Assembly (NCBI GenBank): GCA_002838945.1
Contig: PGXB01000003.1
Coordinates: 62,001 to 126,000, forward strand
Direction: 5' to 3'
Origin: a candidate division Zixibacteria bacterium HGW-Zixibacteria-1
Lineage (GTDB): Bacteria; Zixibacteria; MSB-5A5; GN15; PGXB01
Length of the DNA stretch: 64,000 bases
Shown piece after piece: positions 8,118 through 17,300 of this stretch; positions within the stretch are counted from its first letter, which is position 1, and each line of letters opens with the position of its first letter. The position numbers were made by a program, and so were the translations under genes. The notes beneath the pieces were generated by a model that worked only from the letters and a program-made list of their open reading frames with translations, did not search any database and was not told the DNA's origin.

Positions 8118-9866
8118 ATGATGACTATAAATAAATATCCAATTATCATAATATCATTGATATTGTTATCCCTTAATCTGCAGGCCGCGGAGAATTATAA
8201 GAAGTTCGACCTGCCGCTCGATCTGATAAATTATATGGAGATTTCATTGGAAGGCAAGACCGCCGTCATGACTGTTTTTGCCGGTGATTCATCACAATCA
8301 TTCAGGATGGAATCGCTGGAAGACAACCGATCCTATCACGAAATCAGCTATCAGGGATCGGTCGTACTCAACAACGAGGGTTTTATGTCGTCGGGCGCCG
8401 GTTACCCGTTTGATTTAATCGATAAAACGGATGTTGTTTTTGACAACAAAAAAACACGCATACTCTTTTATCAAAAGGACCCGGAGTCGGATGTCAAATT
8501 CCGCAGCAGGAAGAAGAACAATATCTCGATTTTCAATGACATCAATATTGCCGGCGGCGATTTCATCCGGGGCTCGGTAGTCTCATTCTGGGCCGATATC
8601 GTGATCAACGGCGAAGTGAACGAGGATGTCATCGCTGTTTACGGAGATATTTCCGTCGGTCAGCAGGCAGTCATCCGCGGAGACGTGATCTCCATAGACG
8701 GTAAGGTCGATATTGCCAAGGGCGCTACTGTTTACGGCCGGGTGCAGGCATCCGGCGGAAAAAAGAAATTTCAGTTTGACCGCTGGACCCGCTGGCACAA
8801 TAAGGAAAAGGATTTTTCCACAATCATAAGATTTTATTACGATCGGGTGGACGGGGCCACGCCGCTATTGGGAGTGCAATTTACCGATGAGGATTCGCTC
8901 CTGCCTAATGTGGAAATATACTCCGGGTATGCGTTTTCGTCGGAAGAATGGCGGTATTATGTCGGTTTGGAGCAATCGTTCTGGCTGAAGCACCCGATTA
9001 CCCTTGGCGGGTCTTTTTACCGGAAGCTGGCGACCCAGGATGACTGGCTGATGCAACGAAATGATAATACGGTTTTTGCGCTGCTGGCCACCGAGGATTA
9101 CCGCGATTACTATGAGGCCGAAGGTGGTTATATTTTTGGGCGTTTTACTCCCCTGAGTTATTTCAATGTGGAAATTGGCACGTTGGTGGAAAAATACACC
9201 TGGCTGGATGCACATACCGATCTCTGGTCAATGTTCGGCGGTTCGAAGGCATTCGGAAGTAATTTTGGCAGTGTTCCGGCGGCAGAGCGCGCGAGCGGGA
9301 TCGAGGCCCTGGATGGAGCCGAAATGGCCTCCATCATATTGAAAAGTGATCTCGATAACAGCGACCGGGAAGCGCGATTCGGGCAGTCTTTCTGGATGGG
9401 AACGGCGGAGCTCGAATGGCTTCCGGACGGCTGGAATGATGATTTCGATTTCACTCGCTATTTCGTCCGGGCCGGCCGGTTTCAAAGCCTGAATGAATAC
9501 AGCGGCTTTTATATTAAAGCGGGCTATGGCGGGTCGGACGGCCTGCTGCCCCTGCACCGGCGCTATTTTCTGGGCGGCCTTGAGACGCTTCTGGGATACA
9601 GGCATAAGGAATATAGCGGGCAGGAATTCTGGCTGGGCAATGTCGAATACAGACTTACTTTTCCAAAAACCGATATTACCGGGTTGCTTCTTTACAATGC
9701 GGGCCAAATTTCGGAAGAGGCCGGAAAGCTTGGAGACGCGGAGGTCAAGCAGTCGATCGGCATCGGGGTTTCGTTCGAGGAAAGTCTCCGACTGGATCTT
9801 TCCCGGCGCCTGGACCGCTCTGATTCTTCATTTCAAATATATGTCCGGCTTGGAATTAACTTCTAG
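8118..9866 (+). CDS. Outer-membrane beta-barrel protein with bactofilin-like repeat region
   Basis: Exported by a signal peptide (residues 1-24, ending LQAA). After a short beta domain, about residues 140-215 form a right-handed beta-helix-like stretch (GDFIRGSVVSFWADIVINGE, then alternating GDV/GDI/GKV turns), the pattern of polymer-forming bactofilin domains. Residues 230-582 are amphipathic strands with many Tyr/Trp residues. The barrel contains an Omp85/D15-like segment (FLGGLETLLGYRHKEY, then LGNVEYRLTF) and ends in phenylalanine (LGINF), the classic outer-membrane signal. GGAGG stands 2 nt before ATG 8118 and 5 nt before ATG 8121, so the second ATG may be the true start. It follows the Nudix gene by 63 bp and is probably a separate function. 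Confidence 0.8.
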   Translation: MMTINKYPIIIISLILLSLNLQAAENYKKFDLPLDLINYMEISLEGKTAVMTVFAGDSSQSFRMESLEDNRSYHEISYQGSVVLNNEGFMSSGAGYPFDLIDKTDVVFDNKKTRILFYQKDPESDVKFRSRKKNNISIFNDINIAGGDFIRGSVVSFWADIVINGEVNEDVIAVYGDISVGQQAVIRGDVISIDGKVDIAKGATVYGRVQASGGKKKFQFDRWTRWHNKEKDFSTIIRFYYDRVDGATPLLGVQFTDEDSLLPNVEIYSGYAFSSEEWRYYVGLEQSFWLKHPITLGGSFYRKLATQDDWLMQRNDNTVFALLATEDYRDYYEAEGGYIFGRFTPLSYFNVEIGTLVEKYTWLDAHTDLWSMFGGSKAFGSNFGSVPAAERASGIEALDGAEMASIILKSDLDNSDREARFGQSFWMGTAELEWLPDGWNDDFDFTRYFVRAGRFQSLNEYSGFYIKAGYGGSDGLLPLHRRYFLGGLETLLGYRHKEYSGQEFWLGNVEYRLTFPKTDITGLLLYNAGQISEEAGKLGDAEVKQSIGIGVSFEESLRLDLSRRLDRSDSSFQIYVRLGINF

Positions 9867-9878
9867 ACTTCACAAATA

Positions 9879-9911
9879 GAGCCGAGCCGGGAGTAATTTC
9901 GCGGCTGGCTC
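9879..9911 (+). terminator. Weak terminator-like hairpin
   Basis: GAGCCGAGCCG can pair with CGGCTGGCTC with one bulged base. It begins 12 bp after the stop of the outer-membrane barrel gene and lacks a T run, so it may be a factor-dependent end or an mRNA 3-prime stabiliser. I see nothing else in the rest of the gap up to 10058. Confidence 0.3.
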
Positions 9912-10058
9912 AACCCACGAATTTAGACAATTACAGTCGTATTAGCCTGCCAAATTCTATCCATTCCCCACCTTCAATAACCTGATCCGGCATAAAGTCA
10001 CGCCATATATGTGCCGATACATGAGCAAGATAAGAAAAATTATATGGAATGAGTTAAT

Positions 10059-11885
10059 ATGGCAAGTAATGATGAAAAACAGGTTGATTTAACAGCCAGT
10101 TTATTCTTTGAAGAAGCCCAGGATGATTACGACGCCGACACCGAGAAGATAAAATTATCCCAGGCCAATGATGTTCTGGCCGAGATGGAAGCGGCGCTCG
10201 ACGAAATCGCGGATGACAACCCGCGCATCGGTGCCGCTGACGAGACCGGATCCGGGTCAAATGACGATTTGAGAGCGGTCCTGCAGGTTTCCCTCGCGAT
10301 AAACTCTTCGCTGGTTCTGGAAGATATCCTGCAAATCGTTATGAAAAAGGCCATCGAACTTCTCTCAGCGGAGAGAGGCTTTATTATGCTGCTTGATGAT
10401 GGCGGCAGGCTGCAATTCAAAACAGCCTATAATTTATGCAAGGAAGAGATGACCGACAATGATTTCAAAATATCCAATTCGATTGCCAATGATGTGGCGC
10501 AATCCGGTAAATCGGTTTATACTTCCGATGCGCTTTCAGACGAGCGGTATGCCAACCAGAAATCGGTCGTAGAGCTTCATCTGCGGTCGATCATGTGTGT
10601 CCCGCTGAAAATCAAGAATAAAGTCATCGGCATCATTTATCTCGACAACTCATCCCAGGCAAAGCTGTTTCTTAAATCGGATTTATACCTGTTTGAAATG
10701 CTGGCTCAACAGGCGGCCCATGCCATTCATAACGCCACTTTGTATTATCAGCTTCTGGATTTGAAGAAATTCAATGAAAAGGTCGTAAACAACTCCCCGG
10801 TCGGAGTTATTGTTATAAATGCAAGATATGAACTGGTGTCGATTAACGATGCCGCCCTCGCGGTACTCGACAAGAACAAAGAGTGTATCCGGCTGTTCAA
10901 TGCCAACGATCTGCCGACCAAATTTATTGAGCTGGTTCCCAAAGAGGAAGTCTCCAAGCTCCAGAAAATGATCAACACTGCGCTGGAGACCAAGCAGACC
11001 ATCGAGGAAGCACGGTACTTCCACAATACCGGCTACAGTGAGAAGGTTCTTTCGATTAAGATTTCGCCAATCAGCAAGATTCCGAACGGCGGAGACGGTT
11101 TGATTCTGGTGATCGAAGACATTACCGAAAAGATTATCATGGAAAAATATGTCATCCTGTCGGAAAAACTTGTCGCCCGGGGTGAGATGGCGGCGTCAAT
11201 CGGCCACGAACTTAACAATTACCTGGCCATCATTGCCAACAATGCGGAACTCCTGTCATACAACCTTGAAAAGGGCCGCGATGAGAAGGCGCACGAGAAC
11301 TCGAAGCAGATCGTTGAAAATATTTCCAAGATGAAACGCTTCACCGACGGCTTGATGGACTTCTCCAAAATGGAGACGGAAATAATCAGCTACGAGATTC
11401 GGCGACTGATCGAGGAACTTTTATTCTCATTGAAAGCGCAGGCACGATTCAAAAATATCGCGATTAATGTCGACTTCGACGGGGAAATACCCAGTGTCGA
11501 AATGGATGTCGGTCAATTACAGCAGGTATTGATGAATCTTTTGAACAATGCGGCCGATGCCCTGGATCAAAAATATAATCAGGAAAAGGCCAAAGGTAAC
11601 AACAAGTTCAAGCAGGAAATAGATATTAAAGTCTCGCACGACCCCGGGACTTCTACTATTAATATTTCGCTGTCCGATAATGGTTGCGGCATCTCACAGC
11701 AGTATATGTCAAAGATATTCCAACTGCACTTCACGACGAAGAAATCGGGACACGGACTCGGCCTGGCCAATTGCAAAAAGATTATAAACAATCACAACGG
11801 GGAAATAACACTGTCCTCCAAAGAAGGGTCGGGCACCACATTTAATATTACCCTGCCGGAAAAGCAGCTAAGAGCAGTCAAGTAA
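10059..11885 (+). CDS. Cytoplasmic sensor histidine kinase, GAF-PAS-HisKA-HATPase
   Basis: Phosphorelay kinase of 608 aa without membrane segments. An acidic N-terminus (1-70) precedes a GAF domain (about 85-230) and a PAS domain (about 240-355). The HisKA dimerisation segment has the H box ASIGHELNNYLAI with phospho-acceptor H383. The ATPase domain has an N box (LMNLLNNAADALD, about 491-503), a G1 box (SDNGCGI, about 539-545) and a GHGLGLA G2 loop (564-570). The H box with HELNN resembles NtrB-like and hybrid kinases. No response regulator is encoded nearby. The stop TAA directly abuts the ATG of the next gene, a Ser/Thr kinase with TPRs, so the two are surely co-transcribed and perhaps act in one pathway. 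The start ATG 10059 has only a weak GGAA/GAG upstream. Confidence 0.92.
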   Translation: MASNDEKQVDLTASLFFEEAQDDYDADTEKIKLSQANDVLAEMEAALDEIADDNPRIGAADETGSGSNDDLRAVLQVSLAINSSLVLEDILQIVMKKAIELLSAERGFIMLLDDGGRLQFKTAYNLCKEEMTDNDFKISNSIANDVAQSGKSVYTSDALSDERYANQKSVVELHLRSIMCVPLKIKNKVIGIIYLDNSSQAKLFLKSDLYLFEMLAQQAAHAIHNATLYYQLLDLKKFNEKVVNNSPVGVIVINARYELVSINDAALAVLDKNKECIRLFNANDLPTKFIELVPKEEVSKLQKMINTALETKQTIEEARYFHNTGYSEKVLSIKISPISKIPNGGDGLILVIEDITEKIIMEKYVILSEKLVARGEMAASIGHELNNYLAIIANNAELLSYNLEKGRDEKAHENSKQIVENISKMKRFTDGLMDFSKMETEIISYEIRRLIEELLFSLKAQARFKNIAINVDFDGEIPSVEMDVGQLQQVLMNLLNNAADALDQKYNQEKAKGNNKFKQEIDIKVSHDPGTSTINISLSDNGCGISQQYMSKIFQLHFTTKKSGHGLGLANCKKIINNHNGEITLSSKEGSGTTFNITLPEKQLRAVK

Positions 11886-14800
11886 ATGTTGGAAAACAGA
11901 TTCGCACCGGGTGGATACAAAATTGAACGCTTGCTGGGAACCGGGGGAACCGCCCGGGTGTACCTCGCCCGCGGCACTCACGATAACCGCCTGACTGCAT
12001 TAAAGACCGTCATAACCTCGGACTCCGCGAATCTTGAACAATTCCGCAAACTGGCCCGCCGGGAGCTCCAATTAATCGGCAATCTCAAATATCATGGCAT
12101 CGTTAGAGTATTTGACTTCCGGGATGACCCGGATTATCCATATCTGAAACTCGAGTACTGCCCGGAAGCAACACTGGATACCCTGCCCCGCATTGAATCA
12201 ATTGATTGCTTAAAAAACCTGCTGTCATCCATTGCCATTAATCTGCACTTTCTGTATAAGGCGAGACTGTTTCACGGCGACCTCAAACCGCATAATATTT
12301 TCCTTACACATGATCTTTCGGAATATTCCGGAGACAGGCTGATATATTCAAAAATATCCGATTTTTCACTGGCCCTCAAGGCCGGTGAGAATAGATCCGA
12401 CCGGCTTGGTCTCGGCACCGTCGGCTACATGGCGCCGGAGACAATCGATTCGGGTGCGCTGGATCACAGGTCCGATATTTTCGCCTTTGGCGTAATCGCT
12501 TACAGGCTTGCTACCGGACAGCACCCCTTTATGGAAAACGAATCCGATCCGGTGAGGATTAACGGCGCTGTAAAAGAAAGCTGTCCGCCTTCTCCCTCGG
12601 AAATAATCAGGGCCATTCCCAAACCGCTGTCCGATCTAATAATGGCGATGCTTGAAAAGGACCCGGGCGGGCGCCCATCGGATGGTTTCGAAATATGCAG
12701 GAAACTGGAATCAATCGACTGCCAATATCCCTATCGTAAAGCGATTCGCCCAAAAAATATTCTGGAATTGATGCCGGATTCTTATGCCGAAAATCTTCCG
12801 GGGAATGAAATTTTCGCTTTCGCCTCACCCGTAATCAAAAGATTAACCGAACTGGCGGGTGACGATCATATTCGTCTTAGAAATGTTCTGGAATTATATT
12901 TCACGCGCGGTCTATTGAACTGGACGGACGGACGGATGGAATTATCGGCAGATTCCGATAAGATGTTTCTTCCCAAAAGACTGTTCAGACAGGATCGCGC
13001 CGATTTTCATGGTCTCCCCTATTCCCGAAAGAAAAGGATTATTCTGGCTGCTGTCTGCGGCGGGCGCAAAGAAGCGGAATCAGTGGATATAACCAATCCG
13101 GATGAAGCAGCCGATTATTTGACGGCTCCTCTTTTGAGATATGCCGCCGAAAATATTTCAAGCGCGACCTGGCGGAGATTCGCCGACAAAATCGCCGACC
13201 GGGCTTCGCTTAAGTACAAAAATTACCAAATTGCCGCACCACTGTATCTAAAGGCCGGCAATCTTGAAAAGGCTTATACTGCAACGATTGATGCTTCCAA
13301 CGAGCTGATAAATGATAACAAGTATGATACTGCTTTTGAGATACTGCGGCGTTTAAAGGAACTGTGCCGTCAGCATGGCGATATCAGGAAATTGCGGGTG
13401 GTTTTGATGCAAATCGCCGATATCGAAAAGATGATTGGGGAAACAATCAGGGCCGAAAAGAGCTACAATGAAATAATCGAACTATATAAGGACAGCCCCC
13501 CCGACAAGCTTCTGGCTGAGACCCACAAGGATCTGGGCGATCTTTATCGCATGAAACAGGATTATGAAAAAGGGCTGAAAGCGCTGCATCAGGCCGAGGA
13601 ATTATACACCGGGCTCGATGATCACCTGCAGCTATCACATACATTGAACAATATCGGCAATCTTCTGGCTATTAAGAGTCAATATAATGATGCTCTGGTA
13701 AGTTATCATAAGGCGCTGGGGATTCAGCGCCGCCTGAAGGCCGCTGTTGCAGTAGCATCCACGCTAAATAATATCGGCGGAATGTATTACTTCAAGGGCC
13801 GGTATATGCGGGCCCTGCGGGTTTTTAAGATTGCACTGAAAATTCAGCGTGAAATCGGCAACGCCGGCGAAATCGCGCGAACTCTCAACAATCTGGGCTG
13901 CGCCTATCAGGAAGTAGAGAGATTCGACGAGGCCCAGGGCTGTCTTGATGAATCCCTTCAATTGAATCGCAAAATCGGCAGTAAGAGAGAAATTTTATAT
14001 AATCTGGACAGTCTCACATCGGTCATGTTTTCGGCCGGCAATCTTAAGGATTCCATAAAACTAATTCGAGAAGGAATCGCCCTGTCCCATGAACTGTCCG
14101 ACAAACCATTGGCCGCCTACTTCACGACACATCTGGCCCGGGTTCAAAAAAGAATGGGTTATTACGGGCAGGCCCATGATAATTTCAGTAAAGCGCTGGA
14201 ACTGTTTTCCGGAATAGATGATGCTTATCAGGAATCCGGCTGCCGCGCGGGGCTGGCCGATTTATATTCCTCTCTAAATATGCCGGACAAAGCCAGAGAG
14301 AGCCTGGAAGCACTCTTGAGACTGGCCGAAACCGCCAGTGACAAAAGAACGCATATAATCCACAAAATAATGCTGGGAAGCATTGAGAAAGACATTCGAA
14401 CCATTGAAGAGGCACTGTGCGTGGCCCGCGAAATAAAAGCGACGGCCAGCATAAATCTGGCTGAAATGAAGCTGGCCGGTTTACTGATCGCGGATAAAAA
14501 TTATGAGAAGGCCGGATCGCTTCTGAATAGATTGTCATCAATTTTTGTCGAGGATCGATCAAATCTGGAAATTGCGGAATTTTACGGAATATATGGAGAG
14601 TATTATAAGGGCCTGGGGGATGCTAAACAGGCTATGACTTATTATGAGAAGTCTTTGCGGCTGTCGTCAGGTCATTCATTGAAACCAGAGATGATCGACG
14701 CCCTGGGTCGGATTGGGGCAATATTAATAACTAATAAGGAATATGAGGCCGGTTACCGAAATTATCGTCAAGCCATTAACCTCGTAAAGGCAATTGCCGA

Positions 14801-14933
14801 AGATATTAAGGATGAGAATATCAGGACAAGATTCTTGTCCGGAGAGAAGATCGCCTCAATGGCAGGAGAGGTCAAAAAGCTCGGCCAGATTCTGGCCCAA
14901 ACGAAAAGGGCAGGCTTAAAAAGCCTGCCCTAA
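11886..14933 (+). CDS. Ser/Thr protein kinase with long TPR array
   Basis: A cytoplasmic 1015-aa protein. Residues about 10-285 form a PknB-type kinase: glycine loop LLGTGGTARVY, ALK lysine, helix-C glutamate (RREL), catalytic loop HGDLKPHN, DFS in place of DFG, and APE. The Asp, Lys and Asn needed for catalysis remain, but HGD instead of HRD makes it a non-RD kinase, probably not controlled by activation-loop phosphorylation. A helical spacer follows, then about a dozen tetratricopeptide repeats (about 440-990; for example TLNNIGNLL and TLNNIGGMYY), of the kinesin-light-chain type found in peptide-binding regulators. It starts immediately after the histidine kinase stop. The last codons form part of a perfect 10-bp inverted repeat. 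Confidence 0.93.
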   Translation: MLENRFAPGGYKIERLLGTGGTARVYLARGTHDNRLTALKTVITSDSANLEQFRKLARRELQLIGNLKYHGIVRVFDFRDDPDYPYLKLEYCPEATLDTLPRIESIDCLKNLLSSIAINLHFLYKARLFHGDLKPHNIFLTHDLSEYSGDRLIYSKISDFSLALKAGENRSDRLGLGTVGYMAPETIDSGALDHRSDIFAFGVIAYRLATGQHPFMENESDPVRINGAVKESCPPSPSEIIRAIPKPLSDLIMAMLEKDPGGRPSDGFEICRKLESIDCQYPYRKAIRPKNILELMPDSYAENLPGNEIFAFASPVIKRLTELAGDDHIRLRNVLELYFTRGLLNWTDGRMELSADSDKMFLPKRLFRQDRADFHGLPYSRKKRIILAAVCGGRKEAESVDITNPDEAADYLTAPLLRYAAENISSATWRRFADKIADRASLKYKNYQIAAPLYLKAGNLEKAYTATIDASNELINDNKYDTAFEILRRLKELCRQHGDIRKLRVVLMQIADIEKMIGETIRAEKSYNEIIELYKDSPPDKLLAETHKDLGDLYRMKQDYEKGLKALHQAEELYTGLDDHLQLSHTLNNIGNLLAIKSQYNDALVSYHKALGIQRRLKAAVAVASTLNNIGGMYYFKGRYMRALRVFKIALKIQREIGNAGEIARTLNNLGCAYQEVERFDEAQGCLDESLQLNRKIGSKREILYNLDSLTSVMFSAGNLKDSIKLIREGIALSHELSDKPLAAYFTTHLARVQKRMGYYGQAHDNFSKALELFSGIDDAYQESGCRAGLADLYSSLNMPDKARESLEALLRLAETASDKRTHIIHKIMLGSIEKDIRTIEEALCVAREIKATASINLAEMKLAGLLIADKNYEKAGSLLNRLSSIFVEDRSNLEIAEFYGIYGEYYKGLGDAKQAMTYYEKSLRLSSGHSLKPEMIDALGRIGAILITNKEYEAGYRNYRQAINLVKAIAEDIKDENIRTRFLSGEKIASMAGEVKKLGQILAQTKRAGLKSLP
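14908..14930 (-). terminator. Intrinsic terminator of the 21-codon minus-strand ORF, inside the kinase 3-prime end
   Basis: Perfect 10-bp inverted repeat GGGCAGGCTT/AAGCCTGCCC with a 3-nt loop. On the minus strand it is followed by TTTTCGTTT, a good terminator tail; on the plus strand only by TAATTC. It begins 21 bp past the stop of the small ORF at 14952-15017 and lies wholly within the last codons of the plus-strand kinase gene. Confidence 0.75.
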
Positions 14934-14951
14934 TTCAACTGTCAAAGGAGC

Positions 14952-15017
14952 TTATTGTCCACCCAGGCTTATCGCAGGGGCGATCTTCTCCTCAAGTTTC
15001 TCGATGGTAAGTTTCAT
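14952..15017 (-). CDS. Putative 21-aa peptide gene convergent to the TPR kinase
   Basis: Minus-strand ORF of 21 codons starting ATG at 15017 and stopping TAA at 14952-14954. The peptide begins MKLTIEKLEEKIAP and ends SLGGQ: a charged amphipathic helix, then a small neutral tail. A full Shine-Dalgarno sequence, AAAGGAGGT, sits 6 nt before the ATG, the strongest in the window. Downstream is a 10-bp terminator with a T tail on the same strand (14908-14930). A TATTATAAA stretch at 15072-15080 could be the -10 element; no good -35 is visible. There is no signal peptide. The LExKIAP core vaguely recalls LExRxxP motifs near the N-termini of some planctomycete proteins (from memory). The ribosome-binding and terminator evidence is strong for so short a frame; the function is unknown. 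Confidence 0.6.
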   Translation of the reverse strand: MKLTIEKLEEKIAPAISLGGQ

Positions 15018-15052
15018 TCACCCACCTCCTTTGAAGTTGCTGTTTACAAATT

Positions 15053-15076
15053 CCCGGTAAATCCGGGCTTTTTTAT
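15053..15076 (+). terminator. Intrinsic terminator of the histidine kinase/Ser-Thr kinase operon
   Basis: CCCGG, loop TAAAT, CCGGG, then CTTTTTTAT on the plus strand. It ends the plus-strand kinase operon 120 bp past its stop. The hairpin lies in the putative leader of the minus-strand 21-codon ORF, so both transcription units carry terminators on either side of that small gene. Confidence 0.7.
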
Positions 15077-15484
15077 AATACTTCAATTACTCAAATTAAT
15101 AGAAATGCCTTAGCCGAACAGTCTCCTCGCAATAACTTAAGTAACAAATAAAACTGGACAAGTCAAGCAAAATTTGCACCTTAATTTAATTTTTCCAAAA
15201 ATATCTAACGTTCCATGCTGTATATTGTTGTATTCGCGATAAATACTACCATATATAGCACAATCTACCACACTTCCTGCGCTTTTTAATTGTGTTTGCT
15301 CGAATAAATCTGTAATCGCTTTTCCTGCGATTATCCCGGAGGCAAAATCAAAGATGTCGAGCAAATCCATTTGCTTTACCAGATCATATTCCATATTTAT
15401 TTCAATATAGCAAATTGGGCGCATTTTGGCAATCAAAATTATTTAACGTGGTTTTCACCACAGAGCGCCCTCGAAACGTTAATC
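15077..15484. other. Gene-poor 408-bp stretch between the small ORF and the ClC gene
   Basis: AT-rich. A minus-strand reading frame of up to 99 codons (15137-15436) begins at TTG and has internal ATGs, but none has a Shine-Dalgarno sequence, and its C-terminus (KIKLRCKFCLTCPVLFVT) reads like non-coding sequence. It could be a gene remnant. A 5-bp hairpin with a GAAA loop (15448-15461, minus) stands about 25 bp after the ClC stop and may help end that transcript. Confidence 0.4.
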
Positions 15485-17230
15485 TTACTGCTTAAACGTT
15501 TCAATCAGCTTTTTGTTGTAAAATTGAATAAGGTCTTCTCGCCGCAAAACACCCAGAATAATCGACGGATCGGTGCGATTCACGACCGGAAGCATTTTGG
15601 AGTCTTTCAGGTTCAAGCGTTTCAGAGCGGTTTCGAGGTCATCATCGGGAAAAACGGTGACATAATCCAGCGTCGCTATGTCTTTGGCTATTACCAGATA
15701 ATCAAGTGTATGCTGGGTCAGAATACCCAGTAAATCCTGGAATGAAAGAATACCTACAAATTTGCCGAATCGATCGGTTACGATAAAGGTTGTTCCCCTG
15801 GAAGCCTCTACCTTTTCCACTATTTTTGCCAGAGGCATCGCGGCCGGTATCGTTTCAAACTCTCGATCCATAATTTCTTCAACATTCGACGCTATTAGAA
15901 CGGCGGTATCTTTCCCGCCCTTGAGAAAGATTCCACGCTTGATAAGCTTTATAGTATAAATGGACGGCTCGAATAATCGCCTTGCGACCAAAGTTGAAAA
16001 CACGACGGCCACCATCAGCGGCAGGATAATCCTATAGTCACTGGTCATCTCAAAAATAATCAGTATCGCCGTTATCGGCGCATGGGTGGTTCCGGCCACC
16101 AAAGCCGCCATTCCGACCAGCGCATAGGCTCCTTCGGAAGCAGTAATAGCCGGAAAAAGAGCATGAGCAACAAAACCAAAAGTCCCTCCGGCGACGGCCC
16201 CGATGAACAGTGAAGGCGCAAAAATGCCTCCGGAATTGCCGGAGCCGAGGGTCAGGCTGGTGGCCAATATTTTCAGGAAAATGAGAACCAGAGTCAGCCA
16301 GATCATCATGTCTCCATAGAGCGTGAGTTTGATGGTATCATAGCCGTCAGCAAAAATCTGTGGAAAATAAATACCGATAATTCCCAGCATCAGACCACCG
16401 ATGGCCGGTTTAAGCATCGGGATGACTTTCAGCTTATCAAACATTTCCTCGGTTTTGTGCAATGTAGTCGTAAAAAGAACTGCGACAGAGCCGCAAAACC
16501 CGCCCAGAACCATATAAAGCGGGATTTCCCAGACCGAGACAAGGCTGTAACTGGGGACATCGAAGGCCGGATGATTTCCGAAAAACGAACGAGAGACCAC
16601 GGATGCGACCACCGATGACAGCAAAACGGGTGAAAAGGTCTTGATGGCGAAGTCGCCCAGGATGATCTCCAGCGAAAAAATTACTCCGGCAATCGGGGCA
16701 TTGAAGACGGCCGAAATACCGGCGGCCGCCCCGCACCCGACCAGGATTTTGGTTCTGGAGGCGGACATTTTGAAGACCTGGCCGATCGTGGACCCGATCG
16801 CCGAGCCGATCTGGACAATCGGCCCTTCCCGTCCGGCCGATCCTCCCGAACCGATACAGATAGCCGAGGCGATCGCTTTGGCCAGCGCCACCCTGGCGCG
16901 GATAATACCGCCTTTTCTGGCCACCGCCAGCATCACTTCAGGAACACCGTGTCCCCTGGCCTCGGCGGCGAATTTATAGACGATCGGACCGACCAGAAAG
17001 CCGCCGGCCATGGGAATAAGAGCGATCCAATAATTGAAACTGCCCAAAAAGGAGGTCAAAACCTCGGCCGAGCTGCCGAAAAACAGCTCCTTGAAATATT
17101 GGATTAATTTGATAAAAACTATGGCTCCCGCGCCGGTCCCGAGACCGACAATGACCGACATCCCGATCAGAATCTGCGTTTCCGAAAAGTGGAAAAGATA
17201 CTGGACTTTTGTTTTCAGCCGTTCGTTCAT
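15485..17230 (-). CDS. ClC-family chloride channel or H+/Cl- antiporter with CBS pair
   Basis: Integral membrane anion transporter. Family motifs are present: GSGGSAGREGP (selectivity filter with the gating glutamate of GREGP) and GSGNSGGIFAPSLFIGA (GxFxP motif), within about 430 residues of hydrophobic helices. The C-terminal 150 residues form a CBS-domain pair (MDREFETIP... and LDYVTVFPDDDLETALKRL), which in this family binds nucleotides or regulates gating. I chose ATG 17230 (MNERLKTK): the frame stays open to 17302, but that start would lie inside the terminator of the preceding gene. No Shine-Dalgarno sequence is obvious. The gene is monocistronic and follows the cohesin-like gene after a terminator. 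Confidence 0.93.
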   Translation of the reverse strand: MNERLKTKVQYLFHFSETQILIGMSVIVGLGTGAGAIVFIKLIQYFKELFFGSSAEVLTSFLGSFNYWIALIPMAGGFLVGPIVYKFAAEARGHGVPEVMLAVARKGGIIRARVALAKAIASAICIGSGGSAGREGPIVQIGSAIGSTIGQVFKMSASRTKILVGCGAAAGISAVFNAPIAGVIFSLEIILGDFAIKTFSPVLLSSVVASVVSRSFFGNHPAFDVPSYSLVSVWEIPLYMVLGGFCGSVAVLFTTTLHKTEEMFDKLKVIPMLKPAIGGLMLGIIGIYFPQIFADGYDTIKLTLYGDMMIWLTLVLIFLKILATSLTLGSGNSGGIFAPSLFIGAVAGGTFGFVAHALFPAITASEGAYALVGMAALVAGTTHAPITAILIIFEMTSDYRIILPLMVAVVFSTLVARRLFEPSIYTIKLIKRGIFLKGGKDTAVLIASNVEEIMDREFETIPAAMPLAKIVEKVEASRGTTFIVTDRFGKFVGILSFQDLLGILTQHTLDYLVIAKDIATLDYVTVFPDDDLETALKRLNLKDSKMLPVVNRTDPSIILGVLRREDLIQFYNKKLIETFKQ

Positions 17231-17300
17231 AGGTTTTGAATTTATGACAAAAATTATATATATCAAGGAAAATATCGGCCGGTTTTTATGCCCCGGAGAC

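Noticed and set aside
15137-15436. Minus-strand frame of 99 codons from a TTG
   Set aside because: No ribosome-binding site at any start and a non-coding-looking C-terminus. Kept only as a possible remnant.
15371-15733. Plus-strand frame of 120 codons
   Set aside because: Antisense to the ClC gene end; composition follows that gene's codon phase.
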